A stretch of 64,000 nt of DNA from Myxococcaceae bacterium. Its GTDB lineage: Bacteria; Myxococcota; Myxococcia; Myxococcales; Myxococcaceae. The notes beneath the pieces were generated by a model. The model did not search any database, was not told where the DNA came from, and saw only the letters and a program-made list of their open reading frames with translations. The stretch covers positions 1-64,000 of the forward strand of contig SECN01000063.1 in NCBI GenBank assembly GCA_004173515.1. Direction: 5' to 3'. Position 1 is the first letter of the stretch; each line of letters starts with the position of its first letter. Position numbers and translations under genes: made by a program. Below are positions 20,336-35,582 of this stretch, one piece after another.

Positions 20336-21741
20336 GACGCGGAGGCTCCGGCGGTGGGGGCGGACGGCGTGTCGGAGGGGACGTCCTCCGGACGGGTGAC
20401 GGGCTGGTCGGGCAGGGCATCCGGGACCTCACGGTCCAGGTGGCGCACGCGCGGGTTCAGCCACGCCACCGCCACGTTGGCGATCGTCAGCAGGCCCAGG
20501 AAGATGAAGAGCAGCGCGATGCCGCGCCCCGGGCCCACGCCCAGCAGGCGCCCCATGCTGCTGGCGAGCACGCCGTCGGGCGCCATGGCCGGCTCGAAGA
20601 GCCCGTCCGCGAGTGGCCCCGCCAGCAGCGCTCCGATGGGCGCGATGCACAGCAGCACCATGCGCTTCACCGCGGAGGCGCGGCCCTGGAGGTCCGCGGG
20701 AATCTTGCGCTGCCAGAACGCCTGGCTGCCGGCCATCATGGGCGGCATGGTGAACAGGTAGAGCGCGGCGGCGGCGGCCACCAGGGGCACGCTGGGCACG
20801 GGCGCGGCCATGAAGAGCACCAGGCCCGACAGCAGGTTGAAGCCCAGGATGCCGTGGAGCAGGTTCTTGGGGCCTCCCCACACGCCCATGCCGATGGCGC
20901 CCACCAACGCGCCCACGCCCGCCACCGACGCGATGCCGCCCAGCGTGGAGATGTCCGTGAAGGCCAGCACCAGCGGGGTGATGAGCAGCATCACCAGCGA
21001 CATGCACAGCGAGGCCACGGCGGTGAAGGCCAAGAGGCCCAGCAGGCCCGGCCGGGAGCGGATGAAGTTCCAGCCCTGCTTCATCTCCTCGAGCAGCGAC
21101 CCCTTGCCCTGCTGTCCCTCCACGGACACGGGAGGGCGCGGGAAGCGGACGATGAGCAGCGTGAGCACGGCGAAGGAGAAGCTGACGACGTCCACCGTCA
21201 ACACGCCGATGAGGCCCACCGATTCGATGAGCGCACCCGCGACGATGGGGGCGAGGATCTGGCTGGCGCCGCTGGCCACCTCCGCCATGGCGTTGGCGCG
21301 GCCCAGGTGCTGCTTGGGCACCAGCAGCGTGATGGTGGCGAAGAAGGCCGGCCAGCGGAAGGCACCGAAGCACGCGCCGAAGGCGACGGGCAGGTAGAAG
21401 TGCCAGGCCTCGATGACGAACAGGCCCCGGTTGCTGGCGAGCACCATGGCGAAGATGATCAACGTGCTGACGCCGTTGCCCAGGTCCGCCAGCAGCATGG
21501 CGCGGCGGCGATCCCACCGGTCCACGAACGCGCCCGCGAACGGCGACAGCAGCACCATGGGCGCGAACGCGAAGAAGGACAGCATCGCGAACTGCGTGGT
21601 GGAGCGCGTGTCCAGGAACACCTTGGCGCCCACGCCGAACGCGGTGAGGCCGGAGCCGATGATCGAGATGAGCTGACCGAACCAGGTGAGCCAGAAGACC
21701 CGCATGGGCTGGGTGATGGTCAGGCGTTGGGAAAGGCTCAT
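20332..21741 (-). CDS. MFS transporter, probable product exporter
   Basis: A 469-residue major facilitator superfamily protein with about twelve hydrophobic segments. The conserved loop between helices 2 and 3 is visible (GAFVDRWDRRRAML near residue 70). The pattern resembles the EntS/MFS_3 subgroup of drug and siderophore exporters. The C-terminus is an acidic, Pro/Thr-rich cytoplasmic tail. It begins 85 bases after the last PKS gene and overlaps the acylase start, so it belongs to the biosynthetic operon. Export of, or self-resistance to, the NRPS/PKS product is the likely role; substrate is inferred from context only. Confidence 0.85.
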   Translation of the reverse strand: MSLSQRLTITQPMRVFWLTWFGQLISIIGSGLTAFGVGAKVFLDTRSTTQFAMLSFFAFAPMVLLSPFAGAFVDRWDRRRAMLLADLGNGVSTLIIFAMVLASNRGLFVIEAWHFYLPVAFGACFGAFRWPAFFATITLLVPKQHLGRANAMAEVASGASQILAPIVAGALIESVGLIGVLTVDVVSFSFAVLTLLIVRFPRPPVSVEGQQGKGSLLEEMKQGWNFIRSRPGLLGLLAFTAVASLCMSLVMLLITPLVLAFTDISTLGGIASVAGVGALVGAIGMGVWGGPKNLLHGILGFNLLSGLVLFMAAPVPSVPLVAAAAALYLFTMPPMMAGSQAFWQRKIPADLQGRASAVKRMVLLCIAPIGALLAGPLADGLFEPAMAPDGVLASSMGRLLGVGPGRGIALLFIFLGLLTIANVAVAWLNPRVRHLDREVPDALPDQPVTRPEDVPSDTPSAPTAGASAS

Positions 21742-21826
21742 TCCACGTCTCTTCTGGCAGGAGGTTTCAGCGGCCCGCGCAGGCTACTACGGCGGCTCGC
21801 GCGGGCCCGGGCAATCCAGGGGGACT

Positions 21827-24800
21827 TCAGCTCTGCTCCAGCTCCGCGAGCATGGCTTCCAGGTCTTCGGGGTCGAGCTGGCTGGCGCTCGCTTCGACGA
21901 TGGCCACCGTCATCACCTCCACGGTGGGCGACTCGAAGAGGGCGCGCATGGACAGCTCCACCTGGAAGGCCTCCCGGATGCGCGACAGCAACTGCACGCC
22001 CAGGAGCGAGTGCCCGCCCAGCTCGAAGAAGTTGTCGGTGATGCCCACCGTCTCCACGCCCAGCAGGTCCTGCCAGAGGCTGGCGACGCGCTCCTCCGTC
22101 TCGTCGCGCGGGGCGACGAAGGCGTTGGGCAGCGGGGGGCGGGGATGCTTGCCGCCGGCCTTCGCGCCGGAGCGGGTGGCCACGGCGCCGTCGCGCGCCA
22201 GTTGGAGCCGGGCCTCCAGCGACCCGAGCGACGCGAGGAAGCGTCCGCCGGTGGGCTGGGAGAGCAGCGCGCGCAGCAGGCGGAAGCCCTCGGCCGGGGC
22301 GATGACGGCGTCGGGACGGAAGCCCTCGCCCACGCCCCACACGTCCCAGTCCACGGTGTACCAGCGGGTGCCGCCGCCGCGGGCCTGACGCGCCGCCACC
22401 GCGTCCATGCCGGCGTGCGCCGCCGCCACCGCGCTGACCGCCATGCCGCCCAGCACCACGGTGAGGGACGAGTGCACCACGACGAAGTCCGGGCCGCGCG
22501 ACGCCAGCGCCTCCGCCAGGTGCGTCACGCCGCCGAACCGGCCCGCGAGCAGCGGGGTGGTGGTGTCCGGCGTGGCCTCCGCCACGGCGATGCGCGTGGC
22601 CATGCCGCCGTCGCCCGCCGCGTAGAAGACGCCGTCGATGCGGCCGAACTTCGCCTCCGCCACCTGGAGCGCCTTGTCCAACTGTCCCGCCGCGCCCACG
22701 TCCGCGCGCAGCGCGAGCACCTGCGCGCCCGCCTTCTCCAGCGTGCGCACGCGAAGGATGGCCTTGGAAGCGGCGTCCTGGGCGTCATGGCCGGCAAGCC
22801 ACGCGTCCCATTCGCCGGGCGCGGGCAGCGTGCGGCGCGACAGCAGGACCAGCTTCGGCTTCACCGCCTGCGTGAGCTGCTCCGCGAGCGCGAAGCCCAC
22901 GCGGCCCAGACCTCCGACGATGACGTAGACGCCGCCGTCCTTGAGCGTGGCGGCGTCGGTCGTGGGGATGGGGGTGGGCTCGAACGACTCCACGTGGCGG
23001 TACGGCCCGCGCAGGGCCACCACCGGCTCCTTGCCGGAGGACAGCTCCGTCACCAGCCGCTCCAGCCACGGGCCGGACGCGGCCTCTTCCGGCGCGGGCC
23101 ACGTCACGTCGATGGCGCGCACGGTGAGGCCCGGGTACTCCTGCGGCAGCACGCGGCTGGCGCCCACGGACGCGGACTGCCAGGGCACGAGCGGCTCCTC
23201 GCCCGTGACGTCCTGCGCGCCGGTGGTCACCACGTCCAGCGTCACCGGCGTCTTCGCCGCGTCGGGACCCAGCGCCTTCGCCACCTGGAGGAGCGCGTGG
23301 AAGGACGTCTCCAGCCCCGCCTCCAGCGCGCGGTGCTCCTTGAGGAGCGGCCACAGGTACGCGACGTGCGCGGGCGTCCACTCCTCGCCGCGCAGGCGCT
23401 CCAGGTGTTCGTGCAGGGCCTCGGGCTGGGATGGATCCACGGCGAATCGCCGCGTCACCGGATCCGACGCACCCGTGCCCGCGATGAGCGACACCACGTC
23501 CGCGCCCGCGAGGCGCAGGCGCTCCGCCACGCGCGCGGACACCGCCGTGTCGGCCTCCAGCACAAGCCAGCGCTGGCCCGTCAGCGACGGCACCTGGGGC
23601 GAGGCCCGGGTGCGCGGCCAGACGGGCACGGACAGCTCCACGCCCTGCGCCGTCGCCGTCATGGCGGGCGCGGCGGCGGAGCGGGGAAGCGCGGGCGGCG
23701 GACCCTTGAGCAGGTCGTAGCGCTCGCGCTGGAAGGGGTAGGCGGGCAGGGGGATGCGGCGGCGCGCCTCGCCCTTGTAGACGCGGGAGAGGTTCGACTT
23801 CGCGCCCGCGAGCCACAGCTTCGCGGCGGCGTCCGTGGCGTGCGTGAGCGCGTCCTGGCCGGCGTCGCGCGGGGAGGGCAGCGACGTGAGGATGGCCGGG
23901 AAGCTGCCCTCCGGGGCATTGCGGCGCACCAGCGTGGCCAGCGAGTTGCCCGGACCGACCTCCAGGAACACGTGCTCGGGGTCGGCCAGCAGCTGCGTCA
24001 CCGAGTCCTGGAAGCGCACGGCCTCCCGCAGGTGGCGGGCCCAGTACGCGGGGCTCATGGCGTCCTCGGGGGTGACCCAGGTGCCGGTGACGTTGGACAG
24101 GTAGGGGTCCTTGGGCGCCTTGCGCGTGACCTTGAGCACCGCCTGGCGGAACTCCTCCACGATGGGGTCCATCATCTGGGAGTGGAACGCGTGCGACGTG
24201 TGCAGTCGCGACACCTCCACGCCCTGCGCCTCCAGCTTCGCCTGGAGCGCGTCCACCGCTTCGGTGGGGCCCGCGACGACGGTGAAGCCCGGCGCGTTGA
24301 TGGCCGCCACGGACAGGCGCGCGTCCATCAGCGGTTGGACCGCCTCGGGCGTCATCCGCACGGACAGCATCGCTCCCGAGGGCAGCGACTGCATCAGCCG
24401 GCCGCGCGTGGCCACCAGCGCCAGCGCGTCGTCCAGGGAGAACACGCCGGACAGGCACGCGGCCACGTACTCGCCGATGCTGTGGCCCACCATCGCCTGC
24501 GGCGTCACGCCCCACGACGCCCACGCAGGTCCAGGCCCAGGTGCGGCTGGAGCTTCTGCGCGCAGGCGTCCACCTCCGCGCGGAACGTGGGCTCCTGCTC
24601 GTAGAGGCCCCGGCCCATGTCCACGTACTGCGAACCCTGGCCGGAGAAGAGGAACACCACGGGCCTGCGCGTGTTCGAGCCCGCGCCTCCCAGCAACCGG
24701 CGCGCGTCCTTCAGCGCGGCCCGGGCGTCGGCGGCGTCGCGGACCACCACCGCGCGGCGGTGCTCGTGCACGTGGCGGCCCGACTGGAGCGTGTAGGCCA

Positions 24801-26245
24801 CGTCCGCCAGGGGCAGGGTGGGATTCGCGTCCAGGTGCGCGGCCAGCCGCGTCGTGGCGTCCTCCAGCGCGGCGGGCGTGCGGCCGGACAGCGGCAGCAC
24901 GTGCCACACGCGACGCGACGGCGCGGGGGCCGGCGCCCTGGGCGCTTCTTCCAGGATGGCGTGCGCGTTGGTGCCGCCGATGCCGAAGGCGCTCACACCC
25001 GCGCGGCGCGGCCCGTCCGGGGACTTCCACGGACGTGGGGCGGAGGGCACGAAGAACGGCCCGCCTTCGAAGTCGATGACCGGGTTGGCCTGCTGGAAGT
25101 GGGGGCTCGCGGGAAGCTCGCCGTGCTCCATCGCGAGCACCGTCTTCACCACGCCCGCGATGCCCGCCGCCGCGTCCAGGTGGCCGATGGCCGCCTTGAG
25201 CGAACCCAGCGCCACGCGCTTCGAGCCCGTCTCCGTGCCGCCAAACGCCTGGTTGAGCGCGGCGACTTCAATCGGGTCGCCCAGCGGGGTGCCCGTCGCG
25301 TGGGCCTCCACGTACTGGATGTCCCCGGGCGTGACGCCGGAGATGGCGAGCGCCTCCGCGATGACGGCGGCCTGTCCCTCCACGCTGGGCGCGGTGAAGC
25401 CCACCTTGCCCGCGCCGTCGTTGTTCACCGCCGTGCCCAGCAGCACGCCGTGGATGGTGTCGCCGTCCTTGAGGGCGTCCGACAGCCGCTTGAGCACCAC
25501 CACCGCCGCGCCCGCGCCGCGCACGGTGCCGCCGGCCTTCGCGTCGAACGCGCGGCAGTACCCGTCCGGCGAGAAGATCATCCCCTCCTGGAACAGGTAG
25601 CCCGCCGTCTGCGGGAAGGACACGGAGGCGCCACCCGCGAGCGCCATGTCGCTCTCACCCGACAGCAGGCTCTGACACGCCAGGTGGAGCGCCACGAGCG
25701 AGCTGGAGCACGCCGTCTGCACCGTGGTGGAGGGGCCGCGCAGGTTCAGCCGGTGGGACACACGCGTCGCCACGTAGTCCTTGTCGTTGGCGAGCATCAC
25801 GCCGAACGAGCCCGACGCGTCCATCAGGTCCGGCTGCCGCATCAGCGCGCGCAACAGGTACGAGCTCAGGCTCACGCTGGCGTAGACGCCCACCGCGCCC
25901 TTGAAGCGGCCGGGGTCATAGCCGGCGTTGTCCAACGACTCCCACGCGCACTCCATGAAGAGGCGCTGCTGGGGGTCCATCACCTCCGCTTCGCGCGGGC
26001 TGTAGCCGAAGAGGCCCGCGTCGAAGTCCGTCGCGCCCTCCAGCACGTAGTTGGCGCGCACCCACTGGGGATGGGCGCGCAGTGCCTGCGGCACGCCCAC
26101 CTCGTCCAGCTCCGCGTCCGTGGGCACCCGGCGCGCGTCGCCTCCGCGCCGGAGCATCTCCCAGAACCCCTCCAGGTCCCGGGCCCCCGGAAAGCGGCCG
26201 GACAGGCCGACGATCGCGATGCGCTCTTCGCCACCACCCACTGCG

Positions 26246-26253
<8 letters not shown>
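21827..26253 (-). pseudogene. type I PKS module KS-AT-KR-ACP, broken by a deletion/frameshift in AT
   Basis: ATG 26253 overlaps the NRPS stop by 8 bases. The KS is complete (QTACSSS with Cys near residue 181, VEAHATGTPLGDP, GHLDAAAG). The AT starts normally (FSGQGSQYVDMG) but after HLGLDLR (base 24524) about 35 family-typical residues are missing. The frame shifts and WASWGVTPQAMVGHSIGEY resumes. The upstream frame stops at 24505. The rest encodes an AT active site (GHSIGEY) with malonyl-type HAFH, a KR-like domain (GGLGRVG) whose catalytic Tyr is replaced (SAVAAAHAG), and a carrier domain (LGGHSLL). It ends in an acidic tail, DPEDLEAMLAELEQS. If the break is real, the last extension module is dead; if it is an assembly error, the module would add malonate without ketoreduction. 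Fragment frames are 26253-24505 and about 24523-21827. Confidence 0.85.
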
Positions 26254-29574
<3,321 letters not shown>

Positions 29575-29578
<4 letters not shown>

Positions 29579-32500
29579 GATCCGGTTGCATCCTCGTCGC
29601 GGCTACCGCCACCCGTGTCACCGCCGCCCGCGTCTTCCATCACCGCGAGCAGCTCCGCCACCTGTTCGTCCGACAGCTGGTCCATGTTCTCCAGCAGCTT
29701 CTCGGCCTCCGCGGCGGTCAGCTTCTTCTTCGCCTCCGGGGCGGCCAGCGCCGGCGTGGGGGCGGGCGTCGCGCCCTCCACGGAGTAGCCCAGCCGCTCG
29801 ATCACCGCGTGGGTGGAGGCGTCGAAGGCGCGCGGCCACTTGATGCGCTTCCAGGACTCGCCCAGCTTCTTCTCGATGCCCTGGTGCTGGAGGATGTTGG
29901 GGTCGCCCAGGCCGCCCATCATCCGGTCCTTCTTGCCGTCGTACGGCTGGACCATGCGCTCGTCGAAGGGCAGGCCCAGGAAGTCGCACACGCCGGTCAT
30001 CACCTTCGTCGGATCCGCGACCAGGTCCTCGTACGCCACCCAGTGGCAGCGCTCGCGGCCGATGCCGTCGAAGAAGTTCAGCAGGTTCCGGTTGGACAGC
30101 GCCCACACCGTCTCCGCCACGATGTACGGGTCCACGTCCGCGTCGCCGAAGAGGCCGGCGGCGAAGAGGCGGTCGAAGCGCATCCGGAGGATGGACTCCA
30201 TCACCGGCAGCGGGTGCCGGTAGAGGTAGATGTACTTGTTGCCGTCGAACATCTGCTCCGCGCGCTGGAGCGTCTCCACGTCCATGGCGTACGTGGGCGT
30301 CTTGTCCACGAGCAGCCGGGGCGCGGACCTCTCCTGGAGGCGGCGGTAGACGTCCTGCGCGGACGCGTCCTGCGCGACGAGCTTGTCCACCAGCCCAGCG
30401 CCCGCGGCGGAGTCCAGCTTCTCCAGCTCCATGAAGGCCCACTGGAGGCCGCCCGTGGTCCACTCCATCTCGCTGCCGAAGCCGATGTTCTCGCGCCACT
30501 CGCGCATGCTCTCGAAGAAGAGCAGGTTCACCTCCGGCGGGCAGAACAGCCGGGGATGTCCCGCGAGCATCACGCGGAACAGCGTGGAGCCCGCGCGCGG
30601 ACTGGAGTGCACGAACACCATCGGCGGGTTCTTCTTCGCGGTGTCGGTGCGCGTTCCGCCGGTGCCCTGCGTGCGGTAGGGCTTGAGCGGATAGGCGGAC
30701 AGCGGCTTGCCCTCCGCGAAGCGCTGCGGGTTCGTCAGCCGGTCCATCTCCACCAGCAGGTACTTCGACAGCTCCGGGATGGACGGGTGCGCCTGCACCT
30801 CGTGCGGGTAGAGCTGGAACTTGAAGTCCTGCCGCAGGTCGTATTCCAGCTCCGCGCCCAGCGCGTGCAGGTCGTAGCCCTTGAGGCTTGAGTCCGCGGG
30901 CAGCTTCTCCAGCGGCAGGCGCAGGCCCTCGGAGATGTGGTGGCGCAGGTACTCCGTCATCAGGGCGGGGCGCTCGGTGGGGAAGGCCGTGCGCAGGCGC
31001 TCCGCGATGGGCTTCTCCGTGGAGGCCGCGCGCTTGCCCAGCTCCTGCTCCACGCGTCCGGCGACCCCGGCCACGGTGGGCGTCTCGAAGAGGCCGCGCA
31101 GCGACAGGTCCACCTTGAGCACCGCGTGGATATGGTTGCGCAGCTGGGTGGCCAGGAGCGAGTGCCCGCCCAGCTCGAAGAAGTTGTCGTTCAGGCCGAT
31201 GCCGTGGATGCCCAGCACCTGCTCCCAGATGCCGGCGACGGTCTTCTCCAGCTCCGTGGTCGGCGCCACGAAGGGCGTGAGGATGGACGGCCGCCCGTGC
31301 TTGCCGGGCGCCGCGTCCTTGCGGCCCGCGTCCTTCTTCGTGGGCCGAGGTCCCTGCCGACGACGCGCGTTCAGGTCACCGGTGGAGATGGCGAGCCGGC
31401 CTCCCTCCCCGTGCGAGAGCGCGCGGCGCAGCGCCTCCAACCCTTCCGCGGGCTGGATGGCGAAGCGGGCCAGCGCGGGGCTGACCTCCTCCATCGCGCG
31501 GGCATCCGCGAACTGCCACGCGTCCCAGTCCACGCTGAGCCACGGGTAGGCGGACGTCTCGCTGACGTCTTCCGCGAACGCATCCATGAAGCTGCTGGCG
31601 GACGCCTGCGCCACCTGTCCCAGGCCGCCCAGCACCGACGACAGCGAGGACACGAGGAGGCAGAAGGCGGGGCCTTCCGCGGGCAGCACCTGCCGCAGCA
31701 CCTGCACGCCGTGGACCTGGGGCTTGAAGTGCCAGTCGCACTCGGCCGGCCCGGTCTCCGCGATGGTGCCCAGCGTGGCGCCCTGCATGCCGCCCGCCGC
31801 GTGGATGACGCCGTCGATGCGGCCGAAGCGAGCGAGCGCAGCGTCCACCACGCCGCGCATGGACTCCACGTCGGTGAGGGCCGCGGGCAGCACCAGCAGC
31901 TCCACGCCCGTGCGCTCCAACGCCAGCGCGCGCTGGATGCGGCGGGTGACGGCGTCGTCCACGCCCTGCTTCTCCACCCATGCGTTCCACTGGCCCCGGC
32001 TGGGGAAGTCCGCCGTCTCTACCAGGAGCAGCTTCGCGTGGTGCACTGTGGCCAGCTCGGACGCGAGCGCATGGCCGATGCCGGTGAGGCCGTCCGTGAT
32101 GAGGTACACGTTGCCGTCGCGAAGCACCTGAGGGCCCCCGGCCTCCAGGCGCACGGACTCGAAGGTCTGCACCCAGCGCTGACGGCCGCGCAGGGCCACC
32201 ACCGCGTCACGCGCCTCCGAGCGCAGCTCCGCGGCCAGTCGCTCCGCCACCGCGCCCGCGTCGCCGGGGACCACGTCCACGAAGCGGGAGGTGAGGTGCG
32301 GGTACTCCTGCGGCAGCACGCGCGTCGGGCCCACGAGCAGCGCCTGCTCCGGCAGCTGCACGTCCGCCTGCTCCACGCGCGCCGAGCGGCTGGTCACCAC
32401 CGACCACGCGAGCGGATCCAGGTGGCCCACGTCGCCCAGCGCCCGGGCCAGGAAGAGCTGGCTGTGGAAGCCCCGCTCCAGCGCCACGTCCGAAGCCAGG

Positions 32501-35500
32501 GGCTCGCGCGACAGGCTCCACAGGTGCACCACGTTCGCGAACGTGCGGCCCTGCTTCTTCAGCGCCTCCAGCACCGAGCAGTAGTCCTCGCGGCGCCTCG
32601 GATCCACCGTGTACGTGCCGTCCGCGCGCTGCTCGTAGCGCGCGCCCGGCACCACGCGGATGACGCCGTCACCCAGCTTCGGGGCGAGCGCGTCCGCCAC
32701 GCCGGTGTCATCCGCGAACACCAGCCAGCCCGGGCCCGCTTCGTCCTGCGCCTTCGCGCGGGGCAGGGGCGAGAGCTTCCACGACGGCGCGTAGAACCAG
32801 TCCGCCACGTCCGTGCGCTTCGTCAGCGACGCGGGCGCGTCCGAACGGGTGCCCGACCCCAGGGGCTTCGCTTCGATCCAGTAGCGCTCGCGCTGGAACG
32901 GGTAGGTGGGCAGCGGCACGCGGCGGCGCTGTTCGTTCGCCGCGAAGCCCTTCCAGTCCACCGACACGCCGCCCAGCCACAGCCGGCCCAGCGCGCCCAG
33001 GAGCACCGGGAGGTCCGACGTCTGCTCGCGCGGGTGGCGCGTGGAGCTGACCAGGACGCGGCCTTCCGCGCCCGGCTGCTGCTTCGCCAGCGTCGCCAGC
33101 ACCGTGCCCGGACCGACTTCCAGGAGGGCCGCCTGCGGCCACTTGCGCGACAGCTCCTGCAACCCGGCGGAGAAGCGCACCGCCTGCCGCAGGTGCGTGG
33201 CCCAGTAGGCCGGGTCGGTCGCCTGCGCGGCGTCAATCCACGTGCCCGTCACGTTGGACAGGAAGGGCAGGGTGGGGGCGTTGAGCTTCACCTGCCGCAC
33301 GCGCTCGGTGAAGGGCGCGAGGATGGGGTCCATCATCGCGGAGTGGAACGCGTGCGACGTGTGCAGCCGCGACACCTCCACGCCCTGCGCCTCCAGCTTC
33401 GCCTGGAGCGCGTCCACCGCGTCGGTGGGACCGGCGACGACGGTGAAGCCCGGCGCGTTGACGGCCGCCACGGCGAGTCCGCCCGTCAGGAGCGGCTTGA
33501 GCGCGGACTCCTCCATGCGCGCGGACAGCATGGCGCCCGAGGGCAGCCCCTGCATCAGCTTGCCGCGCGCGGCGACCAGCGCCAGCGCGTCGTCCAGGGA
33601 GAACACGCCCGCGAGGCACGCGGCCACGTACTCACCGATGCTGTGACCCAGCATCGCGGAGGGCTTCACGCCCCAGGCCATCCACAGCTTCGCGAGCGCG
33701 TACTCGACGACGAAGAGCGCGGGCTGCGTCAGCTCAGTGCGCGACAGCGCCTGCGTCGCGGCCTCCGCCTTCGCGGCCTCCGGGAAGAGCACCGTGCGCA
33801 GTTCCAGGCCCAGGTGCGGCGTCAGCTTGTCCGCGCACGCGTCCAGGTGCTTCTTGAACGTGGGCTCGGACGCGTACAGGTCGCGCGCCATGCCCACGTA
33901 CTGCGAACCCTGACCGGGGAACAGGAACGCCACCGGCCGCTCGTGCACGTCCGGCGTCTGCGTCCACAGGCGGGGGCCACCCTCTGCCTCCAGCGCGGCC
34001 AGCGCGTCATCCCGGTCGCGGCACACCAGCACGCGCCGCTTGCCCATCGCCTGCCGGCCCGTCTGGAGCGTGAAGGCCACGTCGGAGAGCGCCTGCTCGG
34101 GGTGCGCCTTCAGGTGCGCGGCGAGGTTGCGCGTCGCCGCGTCCAGCGCCGCGTCGCTCTTCGCGGACAGCACCAGCAGCTGCGTGGACCGCGAGGCTCC
34201 GGACGCGGGCCGCGTGGGGGCCTCCTCCAGCACGACGTGCGCGTTGGTGCCGCCCACGCCGAAGGAGCTGACGCCCGCGCGGCGCGGGTGCTTGGGGTTC
34301 GCCTGCCAGTCGGTGAGCTTCGTGTTGACGAAGAACGGCCCGCCCGAGAAAGGAATCTCCGGGTTCACCTCCGTCACGTGGAGGCTGGGCGGAATCTGGC
34401 GGTGCTCCAGCGTCAGCACGGCCTTGATGAGGCTGGAGACGCCGGCCGCATTGGCCAGGTGCCCGATGTTGCTCTTGAGCGAGCCCACCGGAATCTTCGG
34501 AGGATTCGCCTTGGCCGCAGCGGAGCGGAACTTGAACGCCTTGTTGAGCGCGCGCACCTCGATGGGGTCCCCCATCTTCGTGCCGGTGCCGTGCGCCTCC
34601 AGGTAGCCGATGCTCTCCGGGGGCACGCCCGCTGCGCCCAGCGCCTCGCTGATAACGGTGGCCTGCCCCTCCACGCTGGGGGCGGTGAAGCCCACCTTCA
34701 GGGCGCCGTCGTTGTTGATGGCCGAGCCCTTGATGATGGCGTGGATGTGGTCGCCATCCTCGATGGCGTCCGCCAGCCGCTTGAGCACCACCACGCCCAC
34801 GCCGCTGCCGAACACCGTGCCCTCCGCCTTCGCGTCGAACGCGCGGCAGTGGCCGTCCGGGGACACGATGCCGCCGGGCACGAAGGGGTAGCCCTCCGGG
34901 TGCTTCACGTGCACGGACACGCCGCCCGCGAGCGCGACGTCGCACTCCTCGTTGAGCAGGCTCTGGCAGGCCGCGTGCGTGGCCACGAGCGACGTGGAGC
35001 ACGCGCTGGTGATGGAGTAGCTGGGCCCGCGCAGGTTCAACTTGTACGCGACGCGCGTGGCGAGGAAGTCCCCGCCGTTGCTCACGTCCACCTGCACCTG
35101 ATCCATGCCGCTCAGCTGGTCGAAGTTGGGGACCAGGTGGAACACCAGGTACGTGTTGGTGGAGGCGCCGGCGAACACGCCGATGGAGCCGTCGAAGCCC
35201 TCCGCCGTGTGGCCCGCCTTCTCCAGCGCCTCCCACGCGCACTCCAGGAAGACGCGGTGCTGCGGATCCATCAGCTCCGCCTCGCGGGGCGTGAAGCCGA
35301 AGAAGCCCGCGTCGAACAGCTCCATGCCCTCCAGCGCGGCGCTGGCCTTCACGTGGCGCGGGTCCTTGCGCAGGACGGGGTCCACGCCCAGCTTTTCCAG
35401 CTCCGCGTCCGGCACCGGGAGGATGGACTCCACGCCTTCGCGCAGGTTCCTCCAGAAGGTGTCCAGGTCGGGTGCGCCGGGGAAACGTCCGGCCATGCCG

Positions 35501-35544
35501 ACGATGGCGATGGCCTGCGCGTCGATGTTCGATTCAGAGGACAT
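29575..35544 (-). CDS. type I PKS KS-AT-KR-ACP-ACP*-sulfotransferase
   Basis: A 1989-residue protein. The KS is intact (SACSTS, Cys near residue 181; EAHGTGTKMGDP; NIGHLANAAG). The AT has GHSIGEY near 635 and HAFH, predicting malonyl-CoA. The KR-like domain has a degenerate nucleotide motif (TDGLTGIG) and Gln where the catalytic Tyr belongs (GQVAQASAS, near 1312), so it is probably inactive. The ACP has LGGHSLL (Ser near 1461). A second carrier-like domain (about 1525-1600) reads GYDLHAL where GxDSL is expected, so it lacks the phosphopantetheine Ser. Residues about 1640-1900 form a sulfotransferase: PAPS-binding SSPRAGSTLFR near 1650, VDKTPTYA, YRHPLPVMESI and YEDLVADP. The acidic tail LSDEQVAELLAVMEDA looks like a docking motif. 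Sulfation of a chain hydroxyl, as in curacin CurM, is the precedent; CurM is terminal, this one is not. Confidence 0.9.
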
Positions 35545-35582
35545 GGGGTGTGCTCTTCAAACAAAGGGGTGCGGGAGGGGGA

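Noticed and set aside
17819-20761. 980-residue open frame on the plus strand opposite the acylase
   Set aside because: Runs antisense to a complete family member, composition is repetitive Val/His/Arg/Gln-rich, no motif.
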